A DNA stretch of 64,000 nt from Acephala macrosclerotiorum (lineage: Eukaryota > Ascomycota > Leotiomycetes > Helotiales > Mollisiaceae): NCBI GenBank assembly GCA_014904845.1, contig MU119382.1, positions 51,117-115,116 on the forward strand. Direction: 5' to 3'. A program made the position numbers and the translations under genes. The notes under the pieces are model-generated. The model searched no databases. It had not been told where the DNA came from and saw only the letters and a list, made by a program, of their open reading frames with translations. Below, piece by piece: positions 55,805-64,000 of this stretch (the first letter of the stretch is position 1; every line of letters begins with the position of its first letter).

Positions 55805-58117
55805 ATGGCGCGAGGAAACAGTTCCCAGTTCGTCTGGGGCTTGTCAGCTCTTTTCTACCTTTGTCTCTTATTCTCGCCCCTCGCCCTCCTCTCCACAGCA
55901 CACGCACAATCCGACCAAGACCCATTACAAGAGAATTATGGCACTGGTAAGTCGATTGACGATCTGCGAAGGTGAATGACTGTGACTAACAGCTCTGTGA
56001 CAGTCATCGGTATCGATCTGGGCACCACCTACTCGTGTGTGGGTGTGATGCAAAAGGGCAAAGTCGAAATCTTAACAAACGACCAAGGACACAGAATTAC
56101 ACCCTCATACGTGGCCTTCACCGATGAGGAGCGATTAGTAGGAGACGCAGCAAAGAACCAAGCTGCCGCAAACCCCAAGCGAACCATCTTCGACATCAAG
56201 TAAGTTGTGCTTCTGACCAAGGTGGCATCTTCGAAGCCGAAGCTAACAGGTGTCTGCAGGCGAATGATCGGTCGCAAGTTCTCGGATAAGGATGTTCAAG
56301 GTGACATGAAGCACTTCCCCTTCGACGTTGTCGAGAAGGATGGCAAGCCATCAGTCAAGGTTGAGGTCAATGGCTCCCCAAAGACCTTCACCCCTGAGGA
56401 GATCTCGGCCATGATTCTTGGAAAGATGAAGGATGTTGCCGAGTCTTACCTCGGAAACAAGGTCACCCACGCCGTTGTCACTGTTCCCGCCTACTTCAAC
56501 GACAACCAGAGACAAGCTACCAAGGACGCCGGTATCATTGCCGGTTTGAACGTCCTCCGTATCGTCAACGAGCCCACCGCCGCAGCTATCGCATACGGCT
56601 TGGACAAGACTGATGGTGAACGTCAAATCATTGTCTACGATCTCGGAGGAGGAACCTTCGATGTTTCTCTCCTCTCTATCGACCGTGGTGTTTTCGAGGT
56701 TCTTTCTACCGCTGGTGACACCCACTTGGGAGGTGAGGATTTCGATCAGCGAGTCATCAACTACTTCGCCAAGAAGTACAACAAGGACAACGATGTCGAC
56801 ATCACCAAGGACCTCAAGACCATGGGTAAGCTGAAGCGTGAGGCTGAGAAGGCTAAGCGAACTCTCTCTTCCCAGAAGACAACTCGCATTGAAATTGAAG
56901 CTTTCCACAACGGCAACGATTTCTCTGAGACCCTCACCCGAGCCAAGTTCGAGGAATTGAACATGGATCTCTTCAAGAAGACTCTCAAGCCTGTTGAGCA
57001 GGTCTTGAAGGATGCCAAGGTCAAGAAGGGTGAGGTCGACGACATTGTCTTGGTCGGTGGTTCTACCCGTATTCCCAAGGTTGTTGAACTCATTGAGGAG
57101 TATTTCGGAGGCAAGAAGGCTAGCAAGGGTATCAACCCTGACGAGGCTGTCGCTTTCGGTGCTGCTGTTCAAGGTGGTGTCTTGTCTGGTGAGGAGGGTA
57201 CCGAGGAGCTCGTTCTCATGGACGTCAACCCATTGACTCTCGGTATCGAGACCACTGGAGGTGTCATGACCAAGCTTATTCCCCGTAACACTGTCATCCC
57301 CACTCGCAAGTCTCAGATCTTTTCTACCGCCGCCGACAACCAACCAGTAGTCTTGATCCAAGTCTTCGAGGGTGAACGAACTATGACAAAGGTCAGTTTG
57401 AACTTTATTCGATTGCTTCTCCCCCCCCTTGATGCCGAGTGTGAGGAAACTGCCATGAATAGGCACAACAAGACCAATGGCCACATTCACCAGATGAAGA
57501 AGCTTCTAACTCGTTTAAAGGACAATAACCAACTCGGAAAGTTCGAGCTTACCGGTATCCCGCCTGCGCCTCGCGGTGTTCCTCAAATTGAAGTCTCTTT
57601 CGAGCTTGACGCCAATGGAATTCTTAAGGTTTCTGCCCATGACAAGGGAACCGGCAAGTCCGAATCCATCACCATCACCAACGACAAGGGCCGTCTCACT
57701 CAAGAGGAAATCGACCGCATGGTTCAAGAAGCTGAGAAGTACGCTGATGAGGACAAGGCCACCAAGGAGCGTATTGAGGCCCGAAACGGTCTTGAGAACT
57801 ATGCGTTCAGCCTGAAGAACCAGGTCAACGATGAGGAGGGTCTCGGTGGCAAGATTGATGAGGATGACAAGGAGACTGTAAGTTCTTATACCTAATTTTG
57901 ATAACGAGCGAAAGCTAATATGATGCAGATCTTGGAAGCCGTCAAGGAGACCACCGAGTGGCTCGAGGCCAACGCCTCCGAGGCCAGCGCAGAGGACTTC
58001 GAGGAGCAAAAGGAGAAGCTCTCAAATGTTGCATACCCCATCACCAGCAAATTGTACGCAGGTGCCGGAGGACCAGGCGCGGATGACGATGAGCCAGGAC
58101 CACACGATGAATTGTAG
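55805..58117 (+). CDS. KAR2: Kar2/BiP, ER-lumen Hsp70 chaperone
   Basis: Five exons (55805-55946, 56004-56199, 56260-57391, 57521-57877, 57929-58117; introns 57, 60, 129 and 51 nt) give 671 residues. A signal peptide (to about AHAQ) precedes the ATPase domain with [44 protein letters not shown] and [10 protein letters not shown]. The linker and substrate-binding domain ([20 protein letters not shown]) follow, with the lid and C-terminal HDEL retention signal (GPHDEL). It folds and retains secretory proteins and drives translocation and ER-associated degradation. Strong codon bias toward C/G-ending codons indicates high expression. The unspliced frame runs through the 129-nt intron, which must be removed. 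A 379-codon antisense ORF is the well-known mirror of hsp70 codon bias. Confidence 0.97.
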
Positions 58118-60360
58118 ATGGGTGGCTAGATGGATGCGAATCAATACAAAATACAGGAAACTGGGTGAATGATGGGGGTGTTTACCTGATGCATGAATCA
58201 GATAATAATCTGACTTGCGGTTTTCATCTTTTGCGTCGCGTGCTTTTGCGGTTCATTGATGGGTTGGGCTGTGCAATACCTTGGCCTTGGTGTAAAATAA
58301 AAGCATAAAGGAGTGCCAATGCATACCCGGTTTCGATAGACCTGAATACTTGTTCTTCCTCGACGTTTGTGTGACTGTAACTAAATCGTGGGAGGCAGTG
58401 TGACAATGAGGGGCAAGTGCCACGTTGAGAAAGGGAAACGAGTTGACCACGTGTTTGTTGGAATGATGGCACTTTGACCTTTTCCTTCGTACCTACATCT
58501 GTCTTTTTATTTCACTATTGAAGTAGCACGATTGGAAAAGTAGTCGCGGCTCACATTTCTCTACCTGGATGTCGAGGAGAGGGTGAAATACGTGCGCCAC
58601 GTTAGTTCTTTGTCTCTCGATCTTCCAAGTTGAGTTTGTGGGATCATATAAACCCTTTCCCACTTGAATATGATATGTTCTTTTTTCATTATCTGACTCA
58701 TGGGTTCGCTACCATCACGCCATTATTCGCCGTTGTGTGATCGCAGTTTATTCATGGTTCAATTTTCAAAACAGGGAGATCTTATGCTAAGTGCCGAACT
58801 CTGGGGAGCAACAGGCTTTTGTCTTGAGATTGAGTAAAGAGGAGGGTTGACAATGAGCGGTTGTATTGACAGTAAATTTTCACGATGAGAATCAGTAGAA
58901 AGAGCGTCCGTTCACTTCTCTTTCACTTCTCTTCCACCTCTCCACAATCTCCCAACTCCAGCAAAAACCGTACGTACATTCAAGGTTCAAGAGGGAAAAG
59001 GGTAGTATCTGGTTCCGACGGCCAAAGCTGTCCTGGCTTCCCAAGTTGTTATTGATGTTCGTTCGTGGTATCGTTTTTGGTGAGGGAGATATTTATACTC
59101 TGTGCAAATCCCCGAGACAGTGTCTCAAGCGGGGCGGGACCCGCTTTTCATAATTTGGTATAACTGCGTTTCTATCCGTCTTCTGAAAATTCACTAAGTT
59201 TGTTTGTGCTATGGCTGGAAAGGTGTGTGTTTGAGTGTAGATTTGCTTGCTTGAAGCACATGTTTCAATTCGGTGGGTGAATGGATGGATGGAAGGGAGA
59301 GATGTTCAAGAGAATGCCCCGCTTTAAGCGGGGCGGGAAAGCATGTATGTACTGTACAGTAGGCTGTTCGAGGGGTATATATTCGTGTCCGTCCCTCCTG
59401 CGGACATTCCAATCCAAGAGGCTGACTCTTGTATCTAACCAGAAACAGAGAAAGCAACTTTGGGTCGGGTTTGCTTGATTTCTTTGTTTCCTTGCATAAG
59501 ACTCTAAGTAGGTTGTTTGGTGAAGTGGGTGTTCCTTGACACGAGTCTCGAGGAAGAAGGTTGCGCTCTCAAGGAGGTTTCAGAAAGGTTGACAATAGTG
59601 GAGTTGTTGACAGCGAGAATTCAGGTGAAGAAAGGACAGCTGGATTGGGGCCCCAATCCTAACTTTGTAAGCGACTAGGCATTGGTTTGGGTTTGAAACA
59701 TTAAGGTTGGTAGGGAGTACGTATCTGAATTGGATACTCGTGGCCTCTACCACCACTGTAACTACAACCTACCACCGCCACCATATCACCGAGCCACTTG
59801 TTCTCGACCTGCCCAAGCCCGCGCCTCCTTCTGTGCTTGCCTCTTCACTGTTGCATTAGCACGGTCGACTGGTTAAAACAGGAGAGCGTAATGGTATGTT
59901 CATCTGTGGGCTTCCATCCCCCGGGGTATTGAGCAGAGTTTGAGCTTTGCGGCCAAGCGTGAAAAAAGTCCCATTGTGCCAGAAGGTATGATATCTTGCC
60001 ATCTTATTAGCACTATCAAAGGCCAATTTTGAGTGGATGGTGTTTCAGAGCTGGAGGGTGTCTTTGAAGCTGCGACCTTCCCGAGAGCAGGAGTAAAATC
60101 TTACACGGCGATTCTGCCTCGTGAGGAAGCATTCAACGTTTTATAGAGATACTAATTTACATGGTATTGTATGTGCTAAAGCTAGAAAAATGGTGTTGAG
60201 CCATGAGATATCTTGTTGAGGTAGTTGCATGTGGATGCCAGTGGAGAAGCATTCCAAAGAAAGACAATTAAGAGAAGATATGCTCTTCTGATTTCATCAA
60301 CGATATGTAAAGAAAAGTATCGAGATCTTCAATGAGAAAACTACGCTCCAAGCGATTCCT
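58118..60360. other. intergenic, no supported gene
   Basis: 2.2 kb of mixed composition with only short ORFs and no domain. The sequence AAGCGGGGCGGG occurs at about 59,128 and again at about 59,328, 200 bp apart. Confidence 0.45.
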
Positions 60361-60860
60361 TCAAAAAAGACCGTGAAGCGTGATGTGGTCGGGCCCGAGG
60401 ACATGACTACCGACTGCGGTTATGTCGACCTTACCGAAGAACAGACGCAAGATCTGGGCAGTAAACGTCCAATCAACATCCTTCTCAATATATACCACTT
60501 GCCCTACAAACTCAACTAGGCGAAGGCACTTTATCATAACAAGTGTATGGGGCCGTATATTTTGATCCAGACTCCAGGCCAAAGTCTGCTTCTCTACCGC
60601 TTCTCTAGCCCACTCACGAGCTGATCTTCTTGTCCGGATGGGCTTAATGTACGTTATCATATAACATTCGTACAACTGTCTCATGCAGCTTGGGAATATC
60701 AAAAGCTAGCCAGCCTTTGGGTATGGCACTGGCAACGCATATAGAGTAACGCGTGGCTAGTGATTTGTAGCTTTCCTGATGTGGAAGCAAGACCAAACCC
60801 TTTCCTCCTTTATGTGTATCGGTGCACCCTTTTCTATGCTTGTCAGTGTTGATTAATTAT
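60361..60860 (-). pseudogene. unknown gene relic with one frameshift
   Basis: Two adjoining minus-strand frames read protein-like. The first (about 60860-60651) contains GGKGLVLLPHQESYKSLATR and IPKGWLAFDIPKLHETVVRM, then LYDN, and stops. One base off, the second (to TGA 60361) continues with RSAREWAREAVEKQTLAWSL, RLVEFVGQVVYIEKDVDWTF and a short end. No start codon is seen upstream (TAA precedes). It may be a truncated gene broken by a single-base change, or an internal exon pair. No family recognised. Confidence 0.3.
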
Positions 60861-63170
60861 GAATCCTGGCTGCTGGTGTAGAACCCGTTGATGTGGTCTG
60901 AACGGATTCAAGTTAAGGTTGGGCTGTTAAGGTTTCAGCTGCTAGTGCAGACATCATTGACATGGGCCGAAAAAGTGAAAGCTGAGGCTGGGCTGTCTGT
61001 ACAGGCGGAGTTGTTGATCTAAGAAAGTGAGGTTGAGTTGGAGGCTTAGCCATCAAATGATTGACCGCTGGTGTCACCGGGTTTGATACTAGGTGAAATG
61101 GTTGAGGCCGGAAAATTGACACAGGCGCTGTTTCCGACGTTTCTGTCGTTTCTGTCGGCGTGGTTCCTGGTATTGCTGGAATCGCCGGTGTTGTTCACAA
61201 CGCCCTAGGTGGAAAAGATTTCATGCTGTCTTGTGGTGATTGCAATGATGTGATGATCTCGGAGCCCAAATTTGGATTTCCATCTCTGGCTGACAAATAT
61301 ATTGTTATAACCTGGTTCAGAGATTGATTGTTGGAATCTGAAGAAACTGGCGTCCGTGTTTGCTGGGCTTGTGAAGGAATGATGCATCTCTATGGCTTTG
61401 ACTCTCGACTCTCGTCATCTTGGAGAATTGATGGGGGGTTCGGGACGTTATCGCTTGAGAGATATTTGTGGGATGAAGGGGAGGGAGAACCTTTGAACTT
61501 AATACACACAAGCGCTATCGCTACTCTGTCGCACGCGCTCAAATTTGCGGAGCTTATTAACGATAGGGTTCGACTAATTGGAATTTGATCTCCAGACGCT
61601 CGCATGTGCGGTCCTTTCAAACGAGCAGCTCCTGCACACGGCTTAGATGAGGCGGGAAATGGCAGCCAATATTATTGAGCCACCCCTTGGTCTGCATGCT
61701 TGACGCAAATACTGTCATATACTGGATCACAAGATCCCCCAGGGACTATCCACAGAAAAACTCAGAGCAAAGACAAGTAGATGTAACGCCAACAGTCACA
61801 CCGCAACTCTGCGAAGTACGCAACAAGAACAGGATAGATGACCGGACTGCTACTAGTATCTTTCAGCGTGCGAGCATATTGGTTAGGTTCGTGTAGATCG
61901 AGGTAATAGTTCGATTTTATATCCGAACTGTTTCGCCCGCCTTGATACACTTGGATCCGAATGACATTGCTGCTTTGGAGGATAAAGGACATAGTTGCCA
62001 GCGAGCATCAAGTCCGGCTTTACCAGGGAGAATTATGCAGCCTTACTTCGTAACAATCGATAATAACAAATACGATCAAAACTCGTGAGAAACTCACTAT
62101 TCTGCATTCGGAGTAGCTGATAAAGTTTTATTTCAAATTCAATATTTTTGTAACCATATCTTCATTGGAGCTGGCGGAAGCATTTGAATACTAACGTGGA
62201 TCGAACAGCAGCCCTCCTTCATTTCCGAGCCATTCGATCCAGATCTGCCGCCTGCAATGCTTTGTTAGCTTATAATCAAACTACGGAGGCGTCTTTGAAT
62301 TTCTTTCCTACAAAGAGTTGGCACAGTTTGGGGGTCAATACGCAGCGTGCCTCGTGACCTATGACACGGACTCAGCTATACATGAGACGTGCCTTCAAGA
62401 AAAATGGCCTCCGTAAATACTGGTCATTAGAGACCATGGCCGCATGTCAAAAGATTGAATTGTCCTTCGGGAACCATCCCGAAGGTCTGATGAAACCGCA
62501 TTTGCCATCACTATACGGCACAGAACGCAGCGATTCTTCCTCATTATACAGTCCTGCAAATGAGGATAGCAGCTTGACCGTATACGCCCAAGTCTGCCAA
62601 GCGGCGTCCGCAAGATGGGAGAAACCCAGTCAGCAATATGTTTGCACCACAGTGCATTAAGCTCTGTCACAAAAGCATTGTTGCTGCATATGGCGGGCCG
62701 GGGGCCTCTCGGAAGTATAAAAGTAGGCCTCTCGGACCTCACCTCATGTCCTCTTCCTCTTTTCTTTCTTTTTGTGTCCGTGATCTTGACATCAGGAATT
62801 TCTCCCGAATTCTGCCAAGCTCAAATACATCCATACTATATGTGCAAACAGTCGCTTACAATGTCTAATGTAGGCCTGGATTCTTCAAAAGTCCAAGGTT
62901 GGCTTTCGTTCAGAAGGCTGCGAGACCGTAAGGATATCAATGACGCCTCCTGTTAGGAATTAGGTTTCTTTTGCATTTCTTTTCACTTGGATAGTCTACT
63001 TCTCATCGCAGTTCCAGCTTTCCAATCATCTGTCAAGCGGCTTGAAGTCGTGCAGACTCAAGTTCCTTTACCGCTTTGCGCGGAATGTTTGAGGGCAGCG
63101 GGGACTGTGCCGCCCCCGCTGAGGCTAGAGCAAGGCGGTGAAGGAAAATTTCGATCCATAATGTATTGAT
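60861..63170. other. intergenic, no supported gene
   Basis: 2.3 kb. ORFs of 60 to 115 codons overlap on both strands (for example 62361-62660 and 62395-62742) without domains. Near 60,910-61,060 a GGTTGGGCTGTTAAGG / GGCTGGGCTGTC type word recurs. Confidence 0.45.
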
Positions 63171-64000
63171 TACACTTTTCCTTCTTGTTATATTATATTA
63201 AGGCTAGGCGGCTTTGAAGTACCTTGAATATTAGAGATTAAAACATTAAAAGATAGAACTAATGCGTAATAAAGTATTAAAATGCGAAAAGATTTTTTTG
63301 TAAATCTAATTAAAATACTTTCTTAATTTAAAAACTTAAAATATTAAGCGATAAATTTGAGATTTAAAAAGTGAAAATATATTGTTTTAAATGCGTACGT
63401 AATAAATTTTATTATTGTTTAAAGTAAAAAACTTCGATTTTAAGATATTATTTGTTAGTTTCACAGAAATACTTATTAATAAATCAAATACAAAGTATAA
63501 AAATCTCAATTCTATACTTTGTAAATTGTTTCAATTGTTATTAATACTTTAAAAAGTGCGCAAAAGTTAAAAGATATTATTTCAATTCTAGCGCAAGCGA
63601 GCTAGTTCCAATGCAGCCTAGTTATACACGTGATTAGTACTCTAACATTACTTTTATTATAGTAGAACGTTTTTCGTATTTCGCGTTATATTTTGCTTTT
63701 AATGAATTGAACTTTGAAATAATATAAAATTTTTAATTTTTATTTATTTGTAATTATTTTTTTTACGCGTTTTTTTATTTTAAATTTTTTAATATTATAT
63801 TTTTAATTCTAAAAATTAATAATAAAACAATCGATAATAAAAACATTAAATAAATAAATTAAATATTAAAAATATAAATTAATATAAAAATTAAAATAAA
63901 TTTTTTTTTTAAATTATAAAAATTTTATTTTATTTTAATAAAAATTTTAAAAATTTAAATAAAAATAAAACGATTTTATAAAATTTATAAAATAAAAAAA
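63171..64000. mobile_element. second A/T-rich RIP-like block, runs off the window
   Basis: From about 63,200 the sequence becomes A/T-rich, and after 63,700 almost purely A/T with isolated C mainly in CpG, like the core of the element at 4.8-7.2 kb. No ORF or terminal repeat is visible. It is probably the edge of a mutated repeat block continuing beyond the window. Confidence 0.5.

Noticed and set aside
55489..55950. 153-codon ORF overlapping KAR2 exon 1
   Set aside because: Different frame from the signal peptide; it covers promoter and leader and has no domain.
56351..57490. 379-codon ORF antisense to KAR2
   Set aside because: Known artefact of hsp70 codon bias; exact mirror of the coding exons and no independent features.

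Overview
The window reads as nuclear DNA of a filamentous ascomycete, most probably a leotiomycete (inference). The genes are split by short introns of about 48 to 130 nt with GT..AG ends and CTAAC-like branch sites. Typical fungal families are present: VPS27, HBS1, KAR2 with a C-terminal HDEL, a Doa4-type ubiquitin protease, and NB-ARC/NACHT proteins. Blocks of almost pure A/T DNA look like repeat-induced point mutation (RIP). I ran no database search; exon borders were worked out by hand and checked for phase.

Layout. 0-4 kb: a broken secreted-protein gene and an intact six-exon FAD monooxygenase. 4.7-7.2 kb: an A/T-rich dead transposon with imperfect terminal inverted repeats, next to an F-box relic. 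8-12.3 kb and 20.8-21.3 kb: five paralogues of a small basic protein family. The clearest members share an N-terminal IDLT motif (like a SUMO-interacting motif), a conserved helix, a KKRK stretch and a C-terminal Cys-x2-Cys...Cys motif. Two are intact and three carry stops or frameshifts. 13.8-20.5 kb: a disabled NB-ARC/TPR gene, a Dabb-domain gene without a splice acceptor, and a lipase-like/NB-ARC fragment. 22.5-32.4 kb: a small secreted protein, a purple acid phosphatase, a Ulp1-type protease, an NmrA-like gene with an internal stop, and a polysaccharide deacetylase with an apparent 1-nt shift. 32.8-42.6 kb: housekeeping genes (ubiquitin protease, VPS27, HBS1). 44.7-51.0 kb: a divergent pair, described below. 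52.9-54.5 kb: three very small membrane-protein ORFs. 55.8-58.1 kb: KAR2/BiP. 58-64 kb: gene-poor, ending in a second A/T-rich block.

The most interesting locus is the divergent pair. On the minus strand is a 1,254-codon gene with NACHT, ankyrin, protein kinase and again ankyrin regions. About 550 bp away on the plus strand is an intronless gene with a helical bundle-like N-terminus and a kinase domain lacking its catalytic residues. The second layout is that of MLKL-type pseudokinases. By analogy with fungal NLR/executor pairs and animal RIPK3-MLKL, this could be a sensor and cell-death effector module (inference). In this copy the sensor has a non-AG splice acceptor just after its P-loop.

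A recurring theme is recent decay. Accessory genes carry single in-frame stops, often explicable as CAA to TAA, or lost splice sites, inside otherwise intact reading frames, while the housekeeping genes are clean.
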